Below the pieces are notes generated by a model. That model worked only from the letters and a program-made list of their open reading frames with translations. It was not told where the DNA came from and searched no databases. A stretch of DNA of 64,000 bases from Vibrio atypicus (lineage in GTDB: Bacteria > Pseudomonadota > Gammaproteobacteria > Enterobacterales > Vibrionaceae). The stretch's first letter is position 1. The number at the start of each line of letters is the position of its first letter. Below, in pieces: positions 25,073 through 34,055 of the stretch. The translations under genes were made by a program, and so were the position numbers. Location of the stretch: assembly GCF_009811315.1 (NCBI RefSeq), contig NZ_BLID01000003.1:1-64000 (forward strand), written 5' to 3'.

Positions 25073-25379
25073 CGGTTCAGCTAAATAGATCCTTTTGTCG
25101 TGACGATAAGGCGATTGATTCGATCTCATCAGTAAAAACAAGTATGTTGCGCCTTGTTGCTTATATCAGTTTTTAAGCGAAAATAGGACAAAATTCGCCC
25201 GTAAGACAAAACGATAGAGAAAGGAAATACTACTTTTATAAGCCTTAAGCTTCGTGAATGAAGCATATATCACCGTTCCTAATTGGTGGTTGTCGATTTG
25301 ATGCTCAAGGTGCAAAGAGAGGCAAATCATTAGCTGATTAGGATTGTACCGACAACTGAAGTGACATTAGGCTTAGTCA
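25073..25379 (+). promoter_or_regulatory. Long leader of the EIIC-EAL gene with nested inverted repeats
   Basis: About 300 bp without a gene. In its last third, GTTGTCG (25289-25295) pairs with CGACAAC (25350-25356), and inside that GATTTG (25295-25300) pairs with CAAATC (25323-25328). AATCATTAGCTGATT adds a small hairpin. It does not resemble the known c-di-GMP riboswitches I know (no GEMM core). It may be a structured 5' UTR or an operator region. Confidence 0.35.
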
Positions 25380-27464
25380 ATGAAGTTCTTAGTAAATAGT
25401 AAGCTGGTATATACGTTTTTTGCTCGTATTTCGGAGAATGCGTATGTAAACGGTTTATGCAATGTATTTGTGATGCTACTACCGGTTTCCCTGCTTTCTG
25501 CGTTTAGCATGTTAATCGGCAATGCCATCAATTTATTTGGCTACCCTGAACTCGCCAATAAGATTATTTTTGCCAGTACATTAATTTGGAAGATGTTTCC
25601 AATACTGTTATTGGTCTATTTCTCCCAGTTCCTTGGTCGTTACCATAAACTGTCACGTACGACTGTTATCACGCCATCTCTTCTGATCTACGTTATTTTG
25701 TGTAACGAGTGGGGCTTGCTGCATGCTGGGTCGGTGATTCCGTCTAACTATCCACTAGCGATTGTGACGCCTTTTATCGTCGCTTATTCAGTACGATGGT
25801 TATTACGTCGTCGCTGGATCATTCGCTCAGAGCTACCAAATGTTGTCGACCAGTCTTTGAATTTGGTTTTCGGTACCGTGTTGCTGGTTACATTTTATGT
25901 ACTGGTTGGTTACGGTGTCGGCTACTGGTTTCAAACTAGCAGTTTTATTCAGAGCCTAATGCCACAGCTCGATACACACTCATTGTCTGATGCGATTTGG
26001 TATGAGTTTGCCAGAAACCTGTTTTGGTCGGTGGGTATCAACGGGCATATTATCTTTTCACCTTATAAATCGGAGCTGTATGCACTGACTCAATCAAGTT
26101 TTGAGCTCAATGCGCAGTTCGGCACGCCATTGCCTATTTTGACCAGCAACTTTTATGATATTTATGCTGCATTGGGTGGCGCTGGGAATACGATGAGTTT
26201 GGTGTTTTGCATGCTGTTTTTCTCTCGGAATAAGGGGTATCGCTCTTTAGCGCTTGCTGCCTTGGTATTGAGTATTTTTAACATCAACGAACCCATACTG
26301 TTTGGCTTACCGGTGATATTCAATCCGGTGCTACTGGTTCCATTTATGCTCGCGCCTATTGCAGGTATCTTGTTGGCGTATGGTGCAATTTCTCTTGGAT
26401 TTGTACAGCCTGTTTCAGAGTTCATCAGTTGGATGACACCCCCTGTGCTCAGCGGCTATATGGCCACTGGAGGCGATGTGAGTGCCAGTATTCTCCAGCT
26501 TGTGATAATTGCCGTTGGCGTTGCGATTTATCTACCATTTTTTAGAAAGATGGACCGAGTGATTGGTAATCACGGCATTTTCTCGAAAAGCTCCTCTGAT
26601 GAGTTTTTTAACTATGAGGAAGTAGGAAGTAATCGCAATATTTCTGGATTGTTCCCGCACATGAGTGGAAACTTAGTGGCGCAAAAAGAGATCAGCGATC
26701 TCCAGCAAAATGGTGATTTTGTTCTATTTTATCAGCCACAATACGATACCAAAAGGCAGTGCGTTAGCTCACTTGAAGTGCTGATTCGACATCGTTCTTA
26801 TAATGGTGTCATCACACCCCCAAGCTTTCTCACAAGCTTTAATAAGCTAGGATTGACCTCTGATGTTGATCTATGGGTTATTAAGCAAGCGTTAAGCGAA
26901 GTAGCGCCACTAGCGATAGCAGAACCCAGCTTTAAGGTGTCAATTAATGTTTCTCCTGAGACTTTTCTTGTGCCGGAATTTGCCAAAACAGTGACGCATC
27001 TAATTGAGCAAAGCCAAGTACAATTTAACCAAGTTGAACTTGAAATAACGGAAGAGCTGTTGATTCAAGACGAGCAAACAACTTGGAGCGTGTTACAAGA
27101 GTTACGTAGTTTGGGCATCAAAATCGCATTAGATGATTTTGGTTCAGGTTACTCGTCGATTGGTTATTTGTGTAAGTTTGAATTCGACAAGGTAAAAATT
27201 GACCGCTCGCTGGTGGCAAACTTGAAATATAAAAATGGACGAGAAATGTTCAGATTGACCAGTGAACTCGTCCGTATTACAGGTGCAGAGATTGTCGTCG
27301 AGGGGGTAGAGTCCTATGAAGAACTGGAGTTTGTTGGCCAGCAAAATATCTCATTGATTCAAGGTTATTACTTCTACAAACCTATGCCATTTGAAGAGGT
27401 TACTCAGAATTCGATTTTCTGTTGTATGCAGCACAGTGCTGAAGCAGATTTAGTCATAGCCTAG
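25380..27464 (+). CDS. Fusion of a PTS EIIC-like membrane domain with an EAL c-di-GMP phosphodiesterase
   Basis: 694 residues. Residues about 1-390 are a multi-helix membrane domain like lactose/cellobiose-type EIIC ('NINEPILFGLPVIFNPVLLVPF' carries the NEP motif of sugar-binding EIIC proteins). Residues about 430-690 are an EAL domain. The catalytic set appears complete: E466 in 'LEVLIR', 'INVSPE', 'ELEITEE', 'DDFGSGYSS' (D585, D586), 'VKIDRS', 'VVEGVE' and 'IQGYYFYKPMP'. It should hydrolyse c-di-GMP at the inner face of the membrane, possibly under control of a sugar bound by the EIIC part. No EIIA/EIIB genes are adjacent, so phosphotransfer transport is unlikely. The ribosome site is weak. 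Confidence 0.9.
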   Translation: MKFLVNSKLVYTFFARISENAYVNGLCNVFVMLLPVSLLSAFSMLIGNAINLFGYPELANKIIFASTLIWKMFPILLLVYFSQFLGRYHKLSRTTVITPSLLIYVILCNEWGLLHAGSVIPSNYPLAIVTPFIVAYSVRWLLRRRWIIRSELPNVVDQSLNLVFGTVLLVTFYVLVGYGVGYWFQTSSFIQSLMPQLDTHSLSDAIWYEFARNLFWSVGINGHIIFSPYKSELYALTQSSFELNAQFGTPLPILTSNFYDIYAALGGAGNTMSLVFCMLFFSRNKGYRSLALAALVLSIFNINEPILFGLPVIFNPVLLVPFMLAPIAGILLAYGAISLGFVQPVSEFISWMTPPVLSGYMATGGDVSASILQLVIIAVGVAIYLPFFRKMDRVIGNHGIFSKSSSDEFFNYEEVGSNRNISGLFPHMSGNLVAQKEISDLQQNGDFVLFYQPQYDTKRQCVSSLEVLIRHRSYNGVITPPSFLTSFNKLGLTSDVDLWVIKQALSEVAPLAIAEPSFKVSINVSPETFLVPEFAKTVTHLIEQSQVQFNQVELEITEELLIQDEQTTWSVLQELRSLGIKIALDDFGSGYSSIGYLCKFEFDKVKIDRSLVANLKYKNGREMFRLTSELVRITGAEIVVEGVESYEELEFVGQQNISLIQGYYFYKPMPFEEVTQNSIFCCMQHSAEADLVIA

Positions 27465-27471
27465 AAATAGT

Positions 27472-27497
27472 AAAGGAGCCAAATCGGCTCCTTTGTT
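27472..27497. terminator. Bidirectional terminator between the EAL gene and acr3
   Basis: Stem AAAGGAGCC (27472-27480) / GGCTCCTTT (27486-27494) with a short loop. T-rich on the plus side and A-rich upstream, so it can serve both convergent genes. Confidence 0.75.
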
Positions 27498-27516
27498 ATA
27501 TAGAGTAGGGGAAGGC

Positions 27517-28587
27517 TCATCTGGCGAGATTGAGTGAGTATTTGTTTTTAAGCTTCAACGCAACATTAACTAAAGCAATCAAAACAGGTACTTCGATGAG
27601 TGGTCCAATAACGCCAGCAAAGGCTTGGTCTGAATTAATCCCAAAAACAGCGATAGAGACAGCGATAGCCAGTTCAAAGTTATTACCTGTTGCTGTAAAG
27701 GCGATGGATGCGTTTTTGTCGTAGTCGATACCCAGCTTTTTGCCAACGTAAAAGCTAACGAAAAACATCACCACAAAATAGATCGCGAGAGGTACGGCAA
27801 CTCGAAACACATCCATAGGTAGTTCAAGAATCATTTCGCCTTTTAAGCTGAACATCAACACAATAGTGAGAAGCAGCGCGATCAAGGTAATAGGTGAAAT
27901 ACGAGGAATAAAGACGTCGTTGTACCACTGTTCACCTTTTAGCGCGACAAGCCATTTACGACTTAAGAAGCCAGCAATGAAGGGAATTCCAAGGTAGATA
28001 AACACGCTTTCAGCAATATCGAGCATGGAAATATCAACAGCAAAGCCTTGGTAACCAAATAAAGGCGGCAATACAGTAATAAAAAGCCACGCCATGAAGC
28101 TGTATGTGACAATCTGGAATGCGCTGTTAATTGCGACAAGTGCCGCGCCATATTCTTTATTTCCACCACCGATGTCATTCCAAACAAGCACCATCGCGAT
28201 ACAGCGTGCAAGACCAATCAGTATGATACCAACCATATAGCCTGGATGATCACCCAGGAAGAACAAGGCAAGCACAAACATAAGAATGGGGCCGATTAGC
28301 CAGTTCATAATTAAAGAAAGCGTAATGGCCTTTTTGTCTTGTTTTACTTTGCCAAGTAGAGAGTAATTTACTTTGGCTAATGGCGGGTACATCATCAGAA
28401 TAAGCCCAATCGCTAGAGGGATATTGGTACTTCCTACTGAGAGGGATTCATTCCATGTAGCTACTTGAGGAAACAGTGCCCCAATGCCCACACCTACTGC
28501 CATTGCGACAAAGATCCAGATGGTTAAGTAGCGATCAAGAAAACTCATGCTATTCGCTGCGTTTAGCGCTTTAGGTTGAGTGCTCAT
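27517..28587 (-). CDS. acr3: ACR3-family arsenite efflux permease
   Basis: 356 residues and about ten membrane segments, typical of ACR3. The conserved cysteine block is present as '[12 protein letters not shown]', the site where As(III) thiolate transfer is thought to occur. Other family marks are '[10 protein letters not shown]', '[16 protein letters not shown]' and the C-terminal '[10 protein letters not shown]'. It extrudes arsenite and antimonite from the cytoplasm using the proton gradient. It lies downstream of arsR on the same strand, with an 80-bp gap that contains a second copy of the operator. Confidence 0.93.
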   Translation of the reverse strand: MSTQPKALNAANSMSFLDRYLTIWIFVAMAVGVGIGALFPQVATWNESLSVGSTNIPLAIGLILMMYPPLAKVNYSLLGKVKQDKKAITLSLIMNWLIGPILMFVLALFFLGDHPGYMVGIILIGLARCIAMVLVWNDIGGGNKEYGAALVAINSAFQIVTYSFMAWLFITVLPPLFGYQGFAVDISMLDIAESVFIYLGIPFIAGFLSRKWLVALKGEQWYNDVFIPRISPITLIALLLTIVLMFSLKGEMILELPMDVFRVAVPLAIYFVVMFFVSFYVGKKLGIDYDKNASIAFTATGNNFELAIAVSIAVFGINSDQAFAGVIGPLIEVPVLIALVNVALKLKNKYSLNLAR

Positions 28588-28604
28588 AAAATATCCTATT
28601 CGTT

Positions 28605-28622
28605 TATCGTCGAATTGCGATA
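28605..28622. promoter_or_regulatory. ArsR-type operator between arsR and acr3
   Basis: TATCGTCGAATTGCGATA, a dyad with TATCG/CGATA arms. Its 16-bp core ATCGTCGAATTGCGAT is identical to the site upstream of arsR, so the same repressor probably binds both. Confidence 0.7.
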
Positions 28623-28666
28623 GTAAGAGTGAAAATAATACCAGCCTAATATGGTGGCAAACTTAG

Positions 28667-29008
28667 CTAGTTAAAGATGGTAGAAAATAACGCATTGAAA
28701 CCATCTATTGCCTCTTGGTTTGCGCGATAGCAAACTTTCGGCGGGTTTGGTTCGGCAATAATAAACTGCGCTTGTTTCAGAATTCTTAAATGTTCAGAGA
28801 CCGTCGATTGTGCAAGGCCAAGCTCAGAAACAAGATCGCTATTTAGGCAGCCACCTAATCTATCCAGTGTGACCAAGATTTTCAGGATGCGCACGCGCGC
28901 TGGGTGTGAGAGTGCTTTCGCCTGCTGGGCAAATAACGCTTCTTGCTCTAGTTGAGCTTGGGTTGAAGAGAGCGCTTGTTGATTGGTTAATTTGCATTGA
29001 TTAGACAT
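28667..29008 (-). CDS. arsR: ArsR-family metalloregulator
   Basis: 113 residues. The winged helix is clear: 'AKALSHPARVRILKIL' (helix 1 region), 'LGLAQSTVSEHLRILKQA' (recognition helix around residue 70), then the wing. Cysteines at residue 5, in 'GGCLNS' and 'KVCYRAN' could bind As(III), but the classic ELCVCDL motif of E. coli ArsR is absent, so the metal site is of another subtype. It represses acr3 until arsenite binds. Its own promoter region carries the same operator core as acr3. Confidence 0.9.
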   Translation of the reverse strand: MSNQCKLTNQQALSSTQAQLEQEALFAQQAKALSHPARVRILKILVTLDRLGGCLNSDLVSELGLAQSTVSEHLRILKQAQFIIAEPNPPKVCYRANQEAIDGFNALFSTIFN

Positions 29009-29020
29009 AATTTAAAATAG

Positions 29021-29042
29021 TTAATCGTCGAATTGCGATTAA
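29021..29042. promoter_or_regulatory. ArsR-type operator upstream of arsR
   Basis: TTAATCG (29021-29027) and CGATTAA (29036-29042) flank 'tcgaattg'. The core ATCGTCGAATTGCGAT matches the site at 28605-28622. A partial third copy (tacgtcgaa) follows at about 29046. It lies 13 bp before the arsR start. Confidence 0.7.
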
Positions 29043-29166
29043 GTATACGTCGAAAATTAAATCACTGCAAATATGAGAAATTGCTTTATAAATCTTCTTA
29101 ATTTTATAAACAAAAACATATGTTTGAGTTATATTTGCCTCTAAACCAATAAATAGAAGTATGGCT

Positions 29167-31917
29167 ATGAGAATAATATTACTACTAATTTCCTTTGTTT
29201 TAATTGGATGTACTCAGCCAAATGGCGTGACACCGATAGAGCCTGATAATAATTGGGTGACAGGGCAATTGGAAAACGGCGTCAAGTACCACATCTATCC
29301 TTCGGACAACGAGCCTGTTTCTTTGCGCTTATTTATCCATGCAGGTTCAGCTCAAGAGACAGAACAACAAAAAGGGTATGCTCATTTTCTAGAGCATATG
29401 GCTTTCAATGGCAGTACGCACTTTACCTCAAACGACATGGTAGCCATGTTTGAAGCGGCAGGGCTTACGTTTGGAGCAGACATTAACGCGTATACCAGCT
29501 ATTACGAAACCGTATATAAACTCGACTTACCAGATAACCAGCAGCTAGAGCCTGGGATGATGTGGTTAAGAGATATAGCAGATGGCTTAACATTGTCTGC
29601 ATCTGAAGTCGAAAAAGAAAAAGGGGTAATTCAGGGCGAGATCCGACGCACTCGACATGAGCAAAAGAGCTTATCTGAAAAATACTACGATCACTTAATT
29701 AATGGGACTGCATTAGAAACGCTCGATCCCGTGGGTAATAAAGCGTCAGTAGCGAATGCGACTTCAGAATCAATCCGAGCTTTTTATGAGACATGGTATC
29801 AGCCACAGTACACGGAAGTGGTGGTGACAGGTGACATCAATGTTGAACAAATCGAAAAGCTTGTTCGGAGTAAATTTTCAGATTGGAAAGCGGCCGATTC
29901 CGTTGCAGACAACAGTATCGAGAAGCCTGCTCTAACGCTAACTGATTACACAGATACTATTGGAGAGTTTGACGCACCAAGCTTGAGCTTAGTGATCGAG
30001 CGTGCTCCTGCGAAAATTGATACACGTGAGCAGCAACTCGCATCTTGGTTAGATGAAATTGCCCTGCAATTGATTTACCAGCGCCTAGAAACGGTCTACC
30101 AAGATTCTGCTATGCCGTTACAAAGTCTAACAGTCACGCCTTACTACATGAACTATCAGCGCAACGCTTTGTTCTCATTGGCGTTTGCGAAAGAAGACCG
30201 ACAAGCGACTCAAGATCTGTTTTTAGAGACTTTGGCGTCATTGCGTGATCACGGTGTATCGCAAACTGAGGCAGACAGCTCAATAGCTTACTACCAACAA
30301 TTGCTACACGATATTGACTATAACTGGAGCCAGCAAGATGCGGTTACATTTGCAGAAGATCGTGTTTGGGCTATTTCAACCAAACAAAGCAGTCAATCTA
30401 AATTAGATTATCAACAGAGCCTTGAAGCATTGTTAAAAGTGGCTGATGTAGAGCGCGTAAATCAACAAATTCGTTCGATCTTAGACGATGAGTATTTTGT
30501 TATTTTAGGTGCTGATGAATCTGAATCCGTTGAACAGTTGGCAACGCAGATTTCCCCAGTCCGAACTAAATTAGCTGAAGAGGGCGCTAAGCCATTATCA
30601 CTATTAAGTGTTGCTTCTGAACTGACATTACCGACAAAAGAGGGAACAGTACTTAGTCAACAAACGAATGCGTTAGGCTTCCACACTTGGCAACTTTCAA
30701 ACGGTGTTGAAGTTTGGTTAGAAACCGATTCAACCATCGGCGACAGTGTGAATCTTGTCTACGCGAGTCAAGGTGGTAAAGCAAGCTTAGAGCCTGAGCT
30801 ATATGCAGCGTCCCAATTAGCAATTCCGGTTGTAGTTCGTAGTGGTCTCGGTGAATTCAAAGGCAATGAACTTGACGCTTACTTACGTCGAAACAGTATC
30901 GAAGTTTTCCCATTTATCAATTTCACTCATCATGGAATCGAAATGGGGACAACGAAAGCTAAGATCGCTGATGCGTTTAACGTTATCTACAACATCTCAA
31001 CCAATATTAATGTGGATGAACGTCAAATTGAGGCCATCCGCAAGGAGAGCTATCAAGATCAACAACGATACTTAGCGACACCTATTGGCCAGTGGGAGCG
31101 CGGAATTAACCGTAATAGCTATTTACCGACCAGTCGCCATGCATTCATAACAGCACCAGAATTGGCGACAGTGACAGCAGATCAAATTCGTCAGGTTCAT
31201 CGCACCTTATTTACCAAGGATCGTGGTTACAAATTGGTGATAGTCGCTGATTTGACGCCTGAAGAGCTGACCCCGTTGCTGCGTCACTTTATCGCTTCAA
31301 TTCCATTAGAAAGTGAAGAAAAGCCGAGTTTTAAAGTCGCATACAACCTAGATCCTCAGGTTCGTATTGATATGCCTGAATACAACGAACAAAATAGTAT
31401 TTATCTTGTTCGAGTGACTAACCCGCAAGCTCAAACCAGTAGCGCGAAAACAGCGTTTATCGATGACATGATTCAGCGTCTTCTGTCTAAACGATTGACA
31501 AGCTATGTACGTGAAGAATTAGGTTTAGATTACGCTCCAGATGCCTACTCGGTGGCGCATGATCAAGAACCAAGCACGGATTGGTTAATTGAAGCGCAAG
31601 TTGCACCAGGAGATATCGATAAGATTGATAGTGCGATTGACAAAGTGATTGCGGAGCTACGTAGTGACGTGACTCAGAGTGAGTTAAATACGGTTGCGAA
31701 ACAGTTAGCAGTGGCGCTCCATCCATTGAAAGATAAGCCTATCGATAGAACTTGGTTCTACACTCGTTATCTGATTCATGGCTACGGTGTTGAATCGTTA
31801 AAAGATGTAGATGGTATGACCGCATCTATTACCATGGAAGAGTTTAAGCAGCGTATTGAAGAAGCATTTGGTGTTAAAGCTCTTAAGAGCAAATACACAT
31901 TAACGCCAGCTCAATAA
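29167..31917 (+). CDS. M16-family zinc peptidase, lipoprotein
   Basis: 916 residues from ATG 29167. A lipobox 'VLIGC' puts the lipidated Cys at residue 15. The inverted zinc motif HxxEH is seen as 'HFLEH' (H73, E76, H77), and the distal Glu follows in 'EKGVIQGEIRR'. Two inactive-type M16 domains make up the rest ('YNEQNSIYLVRV', 'LTSYVREELGLDYAP'), giving the pitrilysin-like full length of a single-chain M16B protease. It probably degrades peptides in the periplasm, tethered to a membrane. I prefer 29167 to ATG 29161 because AGAAG (29155-29159) is seven bases before it and the signal peptide starts there. Followed by a strong terminator. Confidence 0.9.
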   Translation: MRIILLLISFVLIGCTQPNGVTPIEPDNNWVTGQLENGVKYHIYPSDNEPVSLRLFIHAGSAQETEQQKGYAHFLEHMAFNGSTHFTSNDMVAMFEAAGLTFGADINAYTSYYETVYKLDLPDNQQLEPGMMWLRDIADGLTLSASEVEKEKGVIQGEIRRTRHEQKSLSEKYYDHLINGTALETLDPVGNKASVANATSESIRAFYETWYQPQYTEVVVTGDINVEQIEKLVRSKFSDWKAADSVADNSIEKPALTLTDYTDTIGEFDAPSLSLVIERAPAKIDTREQQLASWLDEIALQLIYQRLETVYQDSAMPLQSLTVTPYYMNYQRNALFSLAFAKEDRQATQDLFLETLASLRDHGVSQTEADSSIAYYQQLLHDIDYNWSQQDAVTFAEDRVWAISTKQSSQSKLDYQQSLEALLKVADVERVNQQIRSILDDEYFVILGADESESVEQLATQISPVRTKLAEEGAKPLSLLSVASELTLPTKEGTVLSQQTNALGFHTWQLSNGVEVWLETDSTIGDSVNLVYASQGGKASLEPELYAASQLAIPVVVRSGLGEFKGNELDAYLRRNSIEVFPFINFTHHGIEMGTTKAKIADAFNVIYNISTNINVDERQIEAIRKESYQDQQRYLATPIGQWERGINRNSYLPTSRHAFITAPELATVTADQIRQVHRTLFTKDRGYKLVIVADLTPEELTPLLRHFIASIPLESEEKPSFKVAYNLDPQVRIDMPEYNEQNSIYLVRVTNPQAQTSSAKTAFIDDMIQRLLSKRLTSYVREELGLDYAPDAYSVAHDQEPSTDWLIEAQVAPGDIDKIDSAIDKVIAELRSDVTQSELNTVAKQLAVALHPLKDKPIDRTWFYTRYLIHGYGVESLKDVDGMTASITMEEFKQRIEEAFGVKALKSKYTLTPAQ

Positions 31918-31929
31918 GGTGCAAATAAA

Positions 31930-31958
31930 AAAACAGCCGCGAATAAGCGGCTGTTTTT
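31930..31958. terminator. Bidirectional terminator after the M16 peptidase gene
   Basis: Stem AAACAGCCGC (31931-31940) / GCGGCTGTTT with a 6-base loop, T-run on the plus side and A-run on the other. It serves the convergent small membrane gene as well. Confidence 0.85.
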
Positions 31959-31966
31959 TTAATAGA

Positions 31967-32227
31967 TTATGGTTTGTTGAAACAACGTCCTAGCTTATGA
32001 CCGATCGCAAAACTCACGATAGCGACGGTGATGAAAACGCCAATCGAGAAAGCAAAGCCGAGTATTTCTGATATGCCAAACCCCCAAACGAAAGAAAATA
32101 CTAACCCTTGTAACGCTTCATAAGGCCACTGCCAGAAAGGGAAGTGTGAATCCCCAGCGAGAAGATAAATCAGCGCTATTAAGGTAAGTAGAGTAGTGGC
32201 TGAACCCCATGCTGTCGCTTTGTTCAT
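31967..32227 (-). CDS. Small membrane protein, unknown function
   Basis: 86 residues with two or three hydrophobic segments (about 7-24, 38-58 and 58-78) and a basic C-terminus (GHKLGRCFNKP). I do not recognise the family. The frame is clean and starts at ATG 32227. It is flanked by a terminator downstream and a 80-bp gap to the next gene upstream. Confidence 0.6.
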   Translation of the reverse strand: MNKATAWGSATTLLTLIALIYLLAGDSHFPFWQWPYEALQGLVFSFVWGFGISEILGFAFSIGVFITVAIVSFAIGHKLGRCFNKP

Positions 32228-32308
32228 AAATTCATCATCGTATGGAAAAAGCTGATTTTACTCTTTCTTTGTCAACGAGTCGAAGCTTGATTTGGTGCCT
32301 AATTAAAC

Positions 32309-32926
32309 CTAGTGCTTAAACGCATCATTGTGAACAAAGTAATCAATTTGCTCAGGCACAAAAGCACTATAGATAAGGCTGGTATGAGTTTTAGGCACTT
32401 GTATATGATCACTCATTCCTTCTATTTTCGTTTCTTCAACCGTTACTGTGCCGTCAGAGGGCGCTCGTCTGTCCATCAGCAATAATGCTCTTGCTCCAAT
32501 TGGCAAAGTACCTGCGATGCTGCCTAGCTTTTGCGGATAGTGCCATTGGTCATGGTGTTCTTGTAAACCAAACAGCGGTGAATTCCCGAGCAATGTTCCC
32601 ATGCCTAAGCTTTGTAACCGCGTAACAATAGATGCGCCGCGTATAGGCGTGCCGATGGTAACAACATGCGAGATTTTATCAGTGCTAGGCTGTCTTGAGT
32701 GAAGGTATTGCTTAATGACTAAGCCGCCGAGGCTATGGCCAACTAAAATATTGGGCATTATTGGGCTTAAGGCATTATCGATCATGTTGAATAATCGATG
32801 TTGGTTGATAGCGACACTATTATAGGTCAATACTTTGGTTCGGTAGCCCAAACTTCTTAGCTTGCGGCTGAGTGGCTGCATGACCATTCCATGCATGTAA
32901 AGACCATGTAATATGATGATTTTCAT
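32309..32926 (-). CDS. Alpha/beta-hydrolase (esterase/lipase-like)
   Basis: 205 residues. The nucleophile elbow 'GHSLGG' is near residue 65, preceded by 'IILHGLYMHGMVM' (oxyanion-hole HG). A likely catalytic Asp is in 'PSDGTVTVEE' and the His in 'PKTHTSL'. This arrangement matches the small PGAP1-like or lipase-class hydrolases that act on acyl esters. No signal peptide, so probably cytoplasmic. I start at the second ATG (32926), because GGAG lies eight bases before it, inside the extra four codons of the longer frame. Confidence 0.82.
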   Translation of the reverse strand: MKIIILHGLYMHGMVMQPLSRKLRSLGYRTKVLTYNSVAINQHRLFNMIDNALSPIMPNILVGHSLGGLVIKQYLHSRQPSTDKISHVVTIGTPIRGASIVTRLQSLGMGTLLGNSPLFGLQEHHDQWHYPQKLGSIAGTLPIGARALLLMDRRAPSDGTVTVEETKIEGMSDHIQVPKTHTSLIYSAFVPEQIDYFVHNDAFKH

Positions 32927-33022
32927 ACAATGCTCCATGGAACAAGTTGGTATAACAATACTGCTTTTCGATGATTGTTATCCAGTGATATTCCTAAAAT
33001 CTGAGTGATTAGTCTAAATAGC

Positions 33023-33053
33023 AAAACAGCCAGCGTGGTCTCCCAAGCTGGCT
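33023..33053 (-). terminator. Intrinsic terminator after the glycine-zipper lipoprotein gene
   Basis: Stem AGCCAGC (33028-33034) / GCTGGCT (33047-33053). On the minus strand it is followed by gttttgc. Confidence 0.6.
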
Positions 33054-33069
33054 TAGTGTTTTTGGTGAT

Positions 33070-33834
33070 TTATGATTTGGTAAATCGGAATGTTTGCAAT
33101 TGTTGCTGGCTTCCATCTATAAATGCGTAGCTAGAAATTGTCCAGACGTTTGGTCCAGCAAAGCCAAGCTCTACATGAATATCCGCAGTATTGATCTCTT
33201 GATAAATTACGTCCGCCACATTGGTCGGGTAGAAGTTATAACGGTTGTTGTTTGGTTGGTATTCACCCGCAAAATTAACTTCAACTTGTTTAGAGTTATT
33301 GCTGATATTTAGCTGGTAGCCTGCTTCAGGTGTGTAAGAAAAAGCGGCGGTTAAACTAATGCCTTGATCGTTTGTTACCTTGACGTCTGCTTGCGTTGTT
33401 TTTGCGAGAGCGCCAGTTGCTGTCACAGGGTGTACATTTTTAAGTGATTGATCGTGGTTTTGGATAGAAACGTTCCAGTTGCCCACAAAGTTATTGAGTT
33501 CGTTCCAGTTCTGTTGCGCGCTGCTTTGATTATTGTTACCACCGCCAATTGAAGCAATGGCATCATCGCGTGAATTAGCGCGGATTCCATCGCGATTACT
33601 TTGAATATCAGCTTGCGCACCAGCTACACCGCCAGTGACACCACCAGCAATTGCACCTTTTACAGCTAACTCAGGCTCACCAGTTAAAGCGCCTAAAGTT
33701 AAACCCAGTAACGCGCCACCCGCTGCGCCAGTTTTTGTCATGGCGTTAGCATCATCTTCGCCGGGAGTGACACAACCGGTTAGTAGAGGAAGTGAAATGG
33801 CTGCGGCTAATGTTGTTTTAAGTGCTGTGTTCAT
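33070..33834 (-). CDS. Glycine-zipper outer-membrane lipoprotein, unknown function
   Basis: 254 residues. Lipobox 'LLTGC' with C21. Residues about 35-75 form a glycine zipper (GAAGGALLGLTLGALTGE..., AIAGGVTGGVAGA) of the kind that packs helices in a membrane. The C-terminal ~150 residues are a soluble beta-rich domain ('NNFVGNWNVSIQNHD', 'WTISSYAFIDGSQQQLQTF'). The specific function is not known to me. It has its own terminator downstream and no close partner. Confidence 0.75.
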   Translation of the reverse strand: MNTALKTTLAAAISLPLLTGCVTPGEDDANAMTKTGAAGGALLGLTLGALTGEPELAVKGAIAGGVTGGVAGAQADIQSNRDGIRANSRDDAIASIGGGNNNQSSAQQNWNELNNFVGNWNVSIQNHDQSLKNVHPVTATGALAKTTQADVKVTNDQGISLTAAFSYTPEAGYQLNISNNSKQVEVNFAGEYQPNNNRYNFYPTNVADVIYQEINTADIHVELGFAGPNVWTISSYAFIDGSQQQLQTFRFTKS

Positions 33835-34055
33835 CGCTGTACTCCGAAATCTTTCAGTAAGAGTTTTAACCTAGTCGACCAAAGTCAGCGAATGATAATG
33901 AACGTCGTTTTGTTTGTTACCAAGTGTTGCTGTGTGACGTTTGTCTCGCAAGAGGGCTATAGGTCTTGGTTTTAGGTATAGATTACGGAAATGATTGGTA
34001 GGAGGCTAAATACTGGTAGTTATAGCGATGATAACCACCAGTTATTGGGCGTAAT

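Noticed and set aside
25073..25379. c-di-GMP riboswitch ahead of the EAL gene
   Set aside because: No GEMM-type core motif is seen; only generic inverted repeats.
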